Positions 1 through 5,634 of a stretch of 6,804 bases of DNA are shown here, piece after piece. A program made the translations under genes and the position numbers. Below the pieces are notes generated by a model. The model did no database searches, had not been told where the DNA came from, and worked only from the letters and a program-made list of their open reading frames with translations. Position 1 is the first letter of the stretch. The number at the start of each line of letters is the position of its first letter. This DNA comes from Ilumatobacteraceae bacterium (GTDB lineage Bacteria > Actinomycetota > Acidimicrobiia > Acidimicrobiales > Ilumatobacteraceae): NCBI GenBank assembly GCA_030728545.1, contig JANQZQ010000040.1, positions 1 to 6,804 on the forward strand, given 5' to 3'.

Positions 1-21
1 TTCGAGCCCCGGGCGACCCAC
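1..21 (+). repeat. Direct repeat copy 1 (inside the tRNA 3' end), candidate att site
   Basis: These 21 bases match 1196-1216 at 19 positions. The two differences are both transitions (C/T at base 9, G/A at base 11). The repeat may extend further left, which the window does not show. It coincides with the T-arm and acceptor of the tRNA, the usual crossover region of tyrosine recombinases that integrate at tRNA genes. Confidence 0.8.
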
Positions 22-23
22 CA
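1..23 (+). tRNA. 3' end of a tRNA gene, probably tRNA-Lys (5' part outside window)
   Basis: Bases 1-7 fit a tRNA T-loop (TTCGAGC, with the invariant TTC-R-A pattern), 8-12 the 3' side of the T-stem beginning with the expected C61, 13-19 the 3' acceptor strand GCGACCC, 20 an A discriminator, and 21-23 an encoded CCA. The acceptor predicts a gene beginning GGGTCGC. From memory, E. coli tRNA-Lys begins GGGTCGT and ends ACGACCCACCA, so lysine is the best guess, but the anticodon lies outside the window. The part seen agrees with every conserved position it covers. Only the identity is uncertain. Confidence 0.8.
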
Positions 24-77
24 TTGCGCGTCGGATGGCGCGTAGTCGGTGAGCGTTGGTCTCAACGGCCATCGACG

Positions 78-983
78 ATGTGTACAGGTACCATCATCGA
101 CGTGGGGAAGTCGGGTACATCGCTGGCGACGGAAGCCCGTGATCCCTATGTCGTCGTACTCGGCATCGCGCAGGACGGTGGCAGACCGCAGACCGGCTGT
201 CGCAAAGCCTGTTGCGCCGGACGAGTTCAGCTTTCTCCGGCGTGTCTCGGCATCGTCGATCCGATTGCCGGCCGCCGTTGGATCATCGATGCGACTCCGG
301 ACATCACGCGACAGCTCGCGCTACTCGATTCCGTCGCCGGAACCGAGGTGGGGTCGCTCGTGCTTGACGGTGTCATTCTCACCCACGCCCACATGGGGCA
401 CTACACCGGTCTCGTCCACCTCGGACGAGAAGCGCTGGCTGCACCGCGACTTCCGGTGTACGCCAGGCCGGCAATGCAGGAATTTCTGGCATCAAACTCG
501 CCGTGGCGGGACCTCATCGCCCATGGGCATATCAAACCCGTGGAGATCGCCGACCGGCTCGAGCTGTCGCCGTCCGTGTCTGTCACCGCCGTTCCGGTCC
601 CGCACCGCGACGAATTGTCCGACACAGTTGGTTTCATCGTTGACGGCCCGACGGCGCGGATCCTGTGGCTACCGGACATCGATGCATGGGACATCTGGGA
701 CCGTGATCTGCTTGAGGTGATCGCATCGGTCGATGTCGCCTACATCGATGGCACCTTCTTTGACGACGGGGAACTCGAGCGCGACATGTCGCTCATCCCT
801 CATCCCCGCATCGCGGATACCATCGCCCTGGTTACCGATAGGGCGCCCGATCTTGCCCAGCGGGTGCGATTCATCCACCTGAACCACACCAATCCGGCAC
901 TTGACACCGAGTCAGCTGCGCATTCGAGGGTCACTGCAGCCGGGATGGCGGTCGCCACTGAAGGCGAACGTCAGGTGCTCTGA
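78..983 (+). CDS. PqqB-like metallo-beta-lactamase-fold hydrolase (orphan)
   Basis: A 301-aa cytoplasmic protein of the PqqB-like branch of the metallo-beta-lactamase superfamily. Residues 25-41 carry the PqqB signature (VVVLGIAQDGG then PQTGC). Cys41, Cys45 and Cys46 form a small cluster that could hold a structural metal. The metal motif HAHMGH is at 103-108, with Gly107 where the superfamily usually has Asp. Further likely ligands are His176 (VPHRDE), Asp200 (LPDID) and His267/His270 (IHLNH). PqqB proper belongs to pyrroloquinoline quinone synthesis, but no pqqA, C, D or E gene is near, so an undefined hydrolase or oxidoreductase role is as likely. The start is uncertain: the frame is open to the left edge, TTG24 directly abuts the tRNA CCA, ATG78 is the first ATG, and GTG102 is also possible. 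The conserved core begins near residue 24, and I see no good Shine-Dalgarno. No signal peptide or membrane segment. By hand count, TTG is 1 of 30 leucine codons, against 9 of the first 31 in the copper ATPase downstream. Confidence 0.85.
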   Translation: MCTGTIIDVGKSGTSLATEARDPYVVVLGIAQDGGRPQTGCRKACCAGRVQLSPACLGIVDPIAGRRWIIDATPDITRQLALLDSVAGTEVGSLVLDGVILTHAHMGHYTGLVHLGREALAAPRLPVYARPAMQEFLASNSPWRDLIAHGHIKPVEIADRLELSPSVSVTAVPVPHRDELSDTVGFIVDGPTARILWLPDIDAWDIWDRDLLEVIASVDVAYIDGTFFDDGELERDMSLIPHPRIADTIALVTDRAPDLAQRVRFIHLNHTNPALDTESAAHSRVTAAGMAVATEGERQVL

Positions 984-1195
984 CCAGGCACGGGTTCAGC
1001 CCAAGCCGGCACAAGTCATCGCTGCGTATGCGGGTCTCGCAGGGAGCACCGATTGCAATGTTGTCTGTATCTCTGGGGACACGCGCATGTGCGGGCGCTT
1101 GTTTGTTATCCATAAATACCGATACGGTGCGCTTTGGTTGCGCATAACTGGGGCAAATTGTTGCCACGCTTACGCCGTAGGCTATTTGTATTGGT
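984..1195. other. Non-coding gap between the PqqB-like gene and the second repeat
   Basis: About 210 bases without a convincing gene. The open frames crossing it (901-1290 plus, 931-1167 minus) have no recognisable domain. Two small inverted repeats are visible: TGCGC/GCGCA at 1128-1132 and 1140-1144 with a 7-base loop, and GGCAA/TTGCC at 1152-1156 and 1161-1165 with a 4-base loop. Neither is followed by a T-run, so neither looks like an intrinsic terminator. Either could be an operator for the ATPase gene, but neither resembles a copper-regulator site I can name. Confidence 0.5.
1161..1188 (+). promoter_or_regulatory. Weak candidate promoter for the copper ATPase gene
   Basis: TTGCCA at 1161-1166 matches the -35 consensus at five of six bases. 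With a 16-base spacer it is followed by TATTTG at 1183-1188, a poor -10 box. An alternative -10, TAGGCT at 1178-1183, fits TANNNT but lies too close to that -35. The -35 overlaps the right arm of the small inverted repeat at 1152-1165. If real, the promoter lies inside the bracketed segment, so transcription of the ATPase would start in the putative insert. Confidence 0.25.
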
Positions 1196-1216
1196 TTCGA
1201 GCCTCAGGCGACCCAC
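1196..1216 (+). repeat. Direct repeat copy 2 (tRNA 3'-end fragment), candidate distal att site
   Basis: Matches bases 1-21 at 19 of 21 positions. It is only a fragment: the five bases before it (TTGGT) cannot pair with its CTCAG to form a T-stem, and no GGGTCGC acceptor strand lies about 75 bases upstream. Identity stops at 1216, just before the third base of the CCA, and the next base opens the GTG start codon of the ATPase gene. Confidence 0.75.
1206..1210 (+). promoter_or_regulatory. Possible ribosome binding site within the repeat
   Basis: AGGCG, six bases before GTG1217, is the only Shine-Dalgarno-like sequence near that start. The A at 1206 is one of the two bases that differ from the tRNA copy, where the same place reads GGGCG. 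If it works, ribosome loading for the ATPase depends on the repeat. Confidence 0.3.
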
Positions 1217-3469
1217 GTGTCAACACAATTAGAACAACTCGACCTCTCCGTTGCGGGAATGACCTGTGGGGCTTGCGCCGTCAAAGTTGAAAAAGCCCTC
1301 AATCAGATAGCTGGTGTCACGGCCACAGTGAACTTTGCTACCGAGTCGGCTCGCGTCACTTTGACCGACGCAGTTTCCACCCAGCAGGTAATTGAGCGAA
1401 TCGAAAAAGCTGGTTACGGCGCGCGACTTCTGGAAGACACCACACCCGAGATGCTCGATAAAGAGACTCTCGATCGTGTGGCGATGCTGCGGGCACGACT
1501 TGGCGTGTCGCTGCTTGCCGGCCTACCCGTAGTTGCGTTGTCAATGATCGCGGGGTTGCAATTCGAAAACTGGAAGTGGTGGGCGTTGGCACTCTCGCTT
1601 CCTGTGGTCGTGTGGTCAGCGGCACCGTTCCACAAAGCTGCCGCGATGAACGCACGTCATCGCGCAACCACTATGGACACGCTGATTTCCCTGGGCATCA
1701 TCGCGGCAATGAGTTGGTCGGTGTGGGCGTTGGTGTGGGGCGATGCTGCCGACCACGACGGCATGGACATGACCAATATGGATATAGACCATATTTATCT
1801 CGAAGTCGCAGTGGCAGTCACCACTTTTTTGCTGGCCGGTCGCTATTTCGAGGCTCGGGCCAAACGCCGGGCTGGTGATGCACTTCGCTCACTGTTGGCG
1901 TTGGGTGCGCGACACGCCACTGTTCTGCGCGATGGCGAGGAGGTGTTGATTGATGCATCCCAAGTTCAAGTCGGCGATTTGTTCATCGTGCGACCAGGGG
2001 AGATCATTGCTGCAGACGGCATAGTTCGCGAAGGCAGCTCGTCGCTTGATGTTTCGATGCTCACCGGCGAAAGCGTGCCAGTTGATGTAACGGTCGGGGC
2101 CAACGTGACGGGCACAACGGTGAACCTGACTGGTCGAATAGTGGTGCAGGCCACCCGCATTGGTGCCGATTCGACTTTTGCCCAAATGACACGCCTCGTG
2201 CGTGATGCCCAAGCGACCAAGGCACCGGTGCAAAAACTCGCTGACCGGGTGAGTGGCGTGTTTGTTCCCACCGTGATCGTGATTTCCATAGCAACGTTCG
2301 TGGTGTGGTGGGTGATGGGTGACGATATTTCGCAGGCGTTCACCGCAGCAGTTGCCGTGTTGATCATTGCCTGCCCTTGCGCCTTGGGGCTAGCGACGCC
2401 AACAGCATTGATGGTCGGCAGTGGACGAGCCGCACAGATGGGAATCGTCATCAAGGGTGCCGACGTGCTGCAGGGTACGCGTCGGGTCGACACCGTGGTG
2501 TTCGACAAGACAGGCACGGTGACCACCGGGATGATGCAATTGGTGGATGTTGTGTGTGCTGAGGGTGTAACACGGTCTGAGTTGTTGTCGTTTGCTGGCG
2601 CACTCGAACATGCCAGCGAGCATCCGGTTGCCAAGGCGATTGCGACTGCCGCGCGATCAGAGCGTGGCACGCTGCAGGCCGTAACTGACTTTGAGAATCT
2701 GCCAGGAATGGGCACGATTGGCTTGGTCAATGGTGCAAGTGTGATGGCAGGTAACGAAACGCTCATGCGTCGAAAACTGGTGCTGATTCCCGCAGCCATG
2801 AACGATGCACTGGTTGCCGCTCGTAGTGGGGGAAACATCGGCATTTTGGTGGCAATCAACGGCACCGTGCAGGGCGTGTGTGTGGTGGCTGATCGACCCA
2901 AAGCAAACAGTGCCGCGGCCATTGCTGCATTACGCGACCTGGGCCTTCGCCCAATTCTGCTTACCGGTGATAGTCGTGCGACTGCGTTGGCTGTCGCCAA
3001 GCAGGTCGGCATCGAAGCCGATGAACAACATGTGATTGCTGGTGTGTTGCCCGAAGAAAAAGTGCGAGTAGTGGCAGATTTGCAGGCACGTGGTTACGCG
3101 GTGGCAATGGTGGGTGACGGGGTGAACGATGCTGCGGCTTTGGCGCAGGCCAACGTGGGCATCGCAATGGGCACGGGTACCGATGTTGCAATCAATGCCA
3201 GTGACCTCACGATTGTGAGTGGCGACCTGCGTTTGGTGGCCGACGCCATCTTGCTGTCACGCGCCACGCTGCGCACCATTAGTGCCAACGTGTTTTGGGC
3301 ATTTGCCTACAACACTGCTGCGATACCACTGGCAGCCCTCGGGCTACTCAACCCGATGTGGGCCGGGTTGGCAATGGCGCTGTCGAGTGTGTTCGTGGTG
3401 ACAAACAGCTTGCGACTCCGCACCACCAAGCTCACGCCGCACACTGCGTTCGTACACGCAACTCGTTAG
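1217..3469 (+). CDS. copA: Cu(I)-exporting P1B-type ATPase (CopA-like)
   Basis: A 750-aa inner-membrane pump that uses ATP to expel cytoplasmic monovalent copper. Order: heavy-metal-associated domain with GMTCGAC (Cys17, Cys20); four predicted membrane segments near 95-114, 119-136, 153-174 and 193-210; actuator domain with TGES at 283-286; a segment near 346-366; the transport segment with CPC at 386-388; phosphorylation site DKTGT (Asp430); nucleotide-domain HP at 469-470; TGD at 583-585; GDGVND at 633-638; and two final segments with YN at 698-699 and MxxSS at 720-724. The CPC, YN and MxxSS set identifies the Cu(I) subgroup rather than the Zn/Cd one. Residues 180-192, in a loop between the third and fourth segments, are rich in His, Asp and Met and could handle copper at the outer face. 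GTG is chosen because the metal domain starts within ten codons. No CsoR, CueR or CopZ gene is in the window, so regulation is not visible. The 3' end overlaps the convergent gene by 38 bp. Confidence 0.95.
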   Translation: MSTQLEQLDLSVAGMTCGACAVKVEKALNQIAGVTATVNFATESARVTLTDAVSTQQVIERIEKAGYGARLLEDTTPEMLDKETLDRVAMLRARLGVSLLAGLPVVALSMIAGLQFENWKWWALALSLPVVVWSAAPFHKAAAMNARHRATTMDTLISLGIIAAMSWSVWALVWGDAADHDGMDMTNMDIDHIYLEVAVAVTTFLLAGRYFEARAKRRAGDALRSLLALGARHATVLRDGEEVLIDASQVQVGDLFIVRPGEIIAADGIVREGSSSLDVSMLTGESVPVDVTVGANVTGTTVNLTGRIVVQATRIGADSTFAQMTRLVRDAQATKAPVQKLADRVSGVFVPTVIVISIATFVVWWVMGDDISQAFTAAVAVLIIACPCALGLATPTALMVGSGRAAQMGIVIKGADVLQGTRRVDTVVFDKTGTVTTGMMQLVDVVCAEGVTRSELLSFAGALEHASEHPVAKAIATAARSERGTLQAVTDFENLPGMGTIGLVNGASVMAGNETLMRRKLVLIPAAMNDALVAARSGGNIGILVAINGTVQGVCVVADRPKANSAAAIAALRDLGLRPILLTGDSRATALAVAKQVGIEADEQHVIAGVLPEEKVRVVADLQARGYAVAMVGDGVNDAAALAQANVGIAMGTGTDVAINASDLTIVSGDLRLVADAILLSRATLRTISANVFWAFAYNTAAIPLAALGLLNPMWAGLAMALSSVFVVTNSLRLRTTKLTPHTAFVHATR

Positions 3470-4211
3470 CCGCATCACTCAACCATCCACGCGCGGTGCG
3501 TCGGGTGATGCCGTGGGCAGCAGCAAATTCATCCAGTGTCTGGGTGGTGAGTGCGTCGAAGATAGCCCGTGATTTTTCTGAAATGTTGTGTTCGCGAGCT
3601 GATTGCAAAAGAAATGCCAGTTCAACCTCGGAGTGCGAGCGGCCAGTCGATGAACCATACGGGTCTTCATGATTCAGTAGGTCGGCGCTGCGTTGGTTGA
3701 GGGTGGCATCGTGAATCGCAGCACCCGTTTCGAACTGCTGGCGTCGGCGTTCGCCACGCACGAAAGCAAAGTATTCAATGTCGCGCACGATATTGACGGC
3801 AATCTTTGCTGGGCGGCGCTCGATTGGGTACGTACGAATGACCTCCCACGCGTGGGAGAGCACCATGCCCAGGGCATCGTTGTAGCCAATGCTGCGAATG
3901 TGCCCGCGGCGACGGGCAATAGCCAACATCGGTGGAATCACCCGTTGCAACACGATTCGGGCAGCGAGCTCGTCGGTTGCGGCATGACGAACGACTTGGG
4001 CCAACATCTGGTCGGCCGCTAAGTCGCATTTGGCACCACGGAAGCCAATCGCCACCAGCACCTCATCCAACGAAGTAAACGGGGTGGGGCGTAGACCCCA
4101 CGAGTTAACGGTGCGCAGAACCCGGGGCGAATACACCATTCGTGCCCATTCGGCGTCAAGCAGGGCAATTGGATTGCGGTGGATACTGGTGATGGATTGT
4201 GAAGTGGTCAT
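3432..4211 (-). CDS. Sigma-70-like / helix-turn-helix protein of unknown function
   Basis: A 259-aa soluble protein I cannot assign to a named family. Residues 80-155 are helical and basic (ARIVLQRVIPPMLAIARRRG, then AWEVIRTYPIERRPAKIAVN, then RDIEYFAF and GERRR), resembling a degenerate sigma region 2. Residues 225-252 (TLDEFAAAHGITRRTARGWL and onward) form a clear helix-turn-helix of the sigma region 4 type. The linker at 160-195 is polar and probably flexible. Similar architecture is, as I recall, seen in uncharacterised actinobacterial proteins often labelled sigma-like. The ATG has a GGAG four bases upstream (4216-4219 on the complement), supporting this start. It converges on the copper ATPase with a 38-bp overlap and diverges from the hydrolase gene across 67 bp, so it could regulate the hydrolase, but nothing in the sequence proves this. 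DNA binding is well supported; activity as a true sigma factor is not. Confidence 0.75.
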   Translation of the reverse strand: MTTSQSITSIHRNPIALLDAEWARMVYSPRVLRTVNSWGLRPTPFTSLDEVLVAIGFRGAKCDLAADQMLAQVVRHAATDELAARIVLQRVIPPMLAIARRRGHIRSIGYNDALGMVLSHAWEVIRTYPIERRPAKIAVNIVRDIEYFAFVRGERRRQQFETGAAIHDATLNQRSADLLNHEDPYGSSTGRSHSEVELAFLLQSAREHNISEKSRAIFDALTTQTLDEFAAAHGITRRTARGWLSDAANELRVRTQCAA

Positions 4212-4242
4212 GGCACTCCAGCGTCAGGATGTGCCTCACCAG

Positions 4243-4248
4243 TACTCT
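4243..4248 (+). promoter_or_regulatory. Candidate -10 box for the hydrolase gene
   Basis: TACTCT fits the actinobacterial TANNNT -10 pattern and lies in the 67-bp divergent region. It would start a transcript near 4255, giving a leader of about 24 bases to ATG4279. The matching -35 position (about 4220-4225) is poor. No clear -10 for the minus-strand gene is visible in the same gap. Confidence 0.3.
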
Positions 4249-4278
4249 CACCGCAGGAAAATCGGTAAGACTTTGGCC

Positions 4279-4935
4279 ATGCGCATCAACCTGCCGTCGG
4301 GTACGCCCGCCGAAATCGACACGACCGTTGCGTCACCCACCATGGGGCTGGTGATTGCCCCTGATATTTTCTCACTCCGTCCTTTATTCGCAGACATGGT
4401 GACGCGGCTCGCACAGGAGTGGAACATGGCAGTGTGCGCGGTGGAGCCATTTCCTAACCATTCACTTGGCGCAGAAATCGAGCCGCGGATGAAAGCAGTC
4501 GCGTCGTTGAATGACGCGAGTCATCTGCGAGATCTGCACGAGGCAGCTGATGCACTGGGCACCCCGCGAATCGGGTTGATGGGTTTTTGTATGGGTGGGA
4601 TGTATTGCTTCAAGTCGTCGGTGAGCGAGCGGTTTGCCCGAATCGTGAGTTTTTACGGAATGATTCAGGTTCCACCAAATTGGCAGTCAAGCACTCAAGG
4701 TGAACCGCTTGAGTATTTGAATCGAGCTGACGCCACAAAAGTGCTGGCGATCATTGGCACCAACGATCCGTACACACCTGCTGCCGATGTGACTGCGCTA
4801 CGAGCAACGGGTTGCAACGTAGTGGAGTACGCCGCCGAACATGGCTTTGCTCACGATGCTTCACGGCCGTCGCATCGCAAAGAAGATGCCGCTGATGCAT
4901 TTTCACGCACGCGTGCGTGGTTAGTCGGCGAATAG
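4279..4935 (+). CDS. Dienelactone hydrolase family protein
   Basis: A 218-aa cytoplasmic alpha/beta hydrolase of the dienelactone hydrolase type. The nucleophile elbow is GFCMGG at 102-107 with Cys104 instead of Ser, as in dienelactone hydrolase. The probable acid is Asp163 (GTNDPYTP), and the base is His188 (AEHGFAHD), in the family's order and spacing. The length is close to the family's usual 220-240 residues. No signal peptide is seen. Family members open lactones or esters, but the substrate cannot be read from the sequence, and no aromatic-degradation genes are near. The frame is open far upstream to 4030, but that part is antisense to the sigma-like gene. I choose ATG4279 because MRINLPSGTPAE begins the first conserved strand. 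A GGTAAG at 4264-4269 is a weak ribosome site; TTG4273 and GTG4231 are alternatives. The gene stops five bases before the convergent Crp-like gene ends. Confidence 0.85.
   Translation: MRINLPSGTPAEIDTTVASPTMGLVIAPDIFSLRPLFADMVTRLAQEWNMAVCAVEPFPNHSLGAEIEPRMKAVASLNDASHLRDLHEAADALGTPRIGLMGFCMGGMYCFKSSVSERFARIVSFYGMIQVPPNWQSSTQGEPLEYLNRADATKVLAIIGTNDPYTPAADVTALRATGCNVVEYAAEHGFAHDASRPSHRKEDAADAFSRTRAWLVGE
4904..4919. repeat. 16-bp perfect palindrome in the hydrolase 3' end
   Basis: CACGCACG followed directly by CGTGCGTG makes a perfect 16-bp inverted repeat with no spacer. It lies within codons for Ser-Arg-Thr-Arg-Ala-Trp, 14 bases before the hydrolase stop. There is no T-run after it, so an intrinsic terminator is unlikely. 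It could be a protein-binding site, a cruciform-prone sequence or coincidence in CG-rich codons. Confidence 0.7.
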
Positions 4936-4940
4936 CCGTA

Positions 4941-5606
4941 TTACGACGAGCGCGCCGTCATTTTCTCGCGCTCTTTGATGCGATAGCGACGGTCTGCTTG
5001 CTCGAGCCAGCCGAGGCGAATGAAGCTGGCGATTGCCTTGTTCACCCGCTCACGTGATGCACCAACCATCCCGGCCAGTTCCTCTTGGGTGACAGGTAAG
5101 ACGAACTCGTCGCTGCCTTCTGACAATTCAAGCAAGCGCTTGGCGGTGCGACCTGTGACGTCGAGGAACACGCTGTCTGACAACACTTCGTCCATGACAC
5201 GCAAACGCGATGCCAACAGTTTGGTGACCCCCCACAACATGGATGGGTTGCCTTGCAATTCGGTTTTGACCGAAGCGTAAGGAATCTGCAGCACACTCGA
5301 GGGCTCGAGCGCACGCGCCAGAGCACTGCGCGCCCCGTCATCCAACAGGCCGAGTTCACCAAACAGGTCTCCCGACTCCATGAGGGCAAGCATGCTTTCA
5401 CGGGCATCAAGTGGTCGATTACCGATAGCAATGGCGATACGTCCAGACAGCACCACGAACATCGCATCTGGTGTTTCGCCTTCGTTGAACAAAACATCGC
5501 CACGTTGGAGTTGACGCACCGACCCGGCGGCAGCGATCTTCTTCAGCGATTCGGGTGAAGTGGCGGCGAAAAATGCATTTTTGGCGAGGAGCTCTTCATG
5601 AGTCAT
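4941..5606 (-). CDS. Crp/Fnr-family transcriptional regulator
   Basis: A 221-aa regulator with an N-terminal cyclic-nucleotide-binding domain (about 11-115) and a C-terminal winged helix (about 150-212). The beta-roll has RGDVLFNEGE at 35-44 and the pocket motif FGELGLLDD at 82-90 followed by Arg93-Ser94, the residues that hold the cyclic phosphate in Crp. The recognition region is TQEELAGMVGASRERVNKAI at 173-192. No cysteine cluster for an iron-sulfur centre is present, so an Fnr-type sensor is ruled out. In the dimer helix, aligned by eye to E. coli Crp, Thr127 and Ser128 become Met138 and Asp139, so cAMP specificity is uncertain. The overall pattern resembles actinobacterial Crp. ATG5606 is chosen because the conserved domain begins within a dozen residues and a TACCGT -10 box sits seven bases upstream, implying a leaderless message. 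The longer open frame to 6050 is antisense to ispD. It is divergent from ispD and may control that operon or itself. Confidence 0.9.
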   Translation of the reverse strand: MTHEELLAKNAFFAATSPESLKKIAAAGSVRQLQRGDVLFNEGETPDAMFVVLSGRIAIAIGNRPLDARESMLALMESGDLFGELGLLDDGARSALARALEPSSVLQIPYASVKTELQGNPSMLWGVTKLLASRLRVMDEVLSDSVFLDVTGRTAKRLLELSEGSDEFVLPVTQEELAGMVGASRERVNKAIASFIRLGWLEQADRRYRIKEREKMTARSS

Positions 5607-5613
5607 GTGCTTT

Positions 5614-5619
5614 ACGGTA
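5614..5619 (-). promoter_or_regulatory. Candidate -10 box for the Crp-like gene
   Basis: Read on the minus strand this is TACCGT, matching TANNNT. Seven bases separate it from the A of ATG5606, the spacing expected for a transcript beginning at the start codon. No Shine-Dalgarno precedes that ATG, which agrees with a leaderless message. The -35 region is not obvious. Confidence 0.45.
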
Positions 5620-5620
5620 C

Positions 5621-5626
5621 TACCCT
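5621..5626 (+). promoter_or_regulatory. Candidate -10 box for ispD-ispF
   Basis: TACCCT matches TANNNT and lies eight bases before ATG5635, so transcription would begin at or just before the codon. It is one base away from the oppositely oriented box at 5614-5619, and the two share the near-palindrome GGTA-C-TACC at 5616-5624. No ribosome binding site is visible before ATG5635. Confidence 0.45.
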
Positions 5627-5634
5627 TAACCCCA

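Larger units (their letters stand above)
1..1216. mobile_element. Possible tRNA-integrated mini-island bounded by tRNA-end repeats
   Basis: What is seen: a tRNA 3' end at the left, a near-copy of its last 21 bases at the right, one gene between them, and no remaining tRNA structure around the right copy. Tyrosine-recombinase islands integrated at tRNA genes leave this arrangement: one intact tRNA plus a distal copy of its 3' end. The enclosed gene also uses TTG for leucine far less than the downstream ATPase. Against it: about 1.2 kb is very short, no integrase or excisionase is present, and the two copies are not identical. It could be a deleted remnant, a non-autonomous element, or a chance recruitment of a tRNA fragment. 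Confidence 0.4.

Noticed and set aside
24..77. Starting the PqqB-like gene at TTG24
   Set aside because: The codon directly follows the tRNA CCA, leaving no room for a promoter or ribosome site outside the tRNA. Conserved sequence begins much later. The frame is merely open here.
931..1167. 78-codon minus-strand open frame in the same gap
   Set aside because: Half of it is antisense to the PqqB-like gene, and no motif is recognisable.
1141..1218. A second complete tRNA gene ending at the 1196-1216 repeat
   Set aside because: The five bases before the T-loop do not pair with the T-stem side, there is no matching acceptor strand about 75 bases upstream, and the final A of CCA is missing. It is only a fragment.
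901..1290. 129-codon plus-strand open frame crossing the non-coding gap
   Set aside because: It overlaps both flanking genes in another frame, shows no domain or ribosome site, and its composition looks random.
1966..3012. 348-codon open frame antisense to the copper ATPase
   Set aside because: The plus strand here encodes every ATPase motif in order. The antisense product is a low-complexity Thr/Ala/Pro/Ser-rich shadow.
4030..4278. N-terminal extension of the hydrolase
   Set aside because: It is antisense to the start of the sigma-like gene, and the family's first strand begins at MRINLPSG.
4926..4938. CGGC-gaata-GCCG hairpin at the hydrolase stop as a terminator
   Set aside because: Only four base pairs and no T-run on either side.
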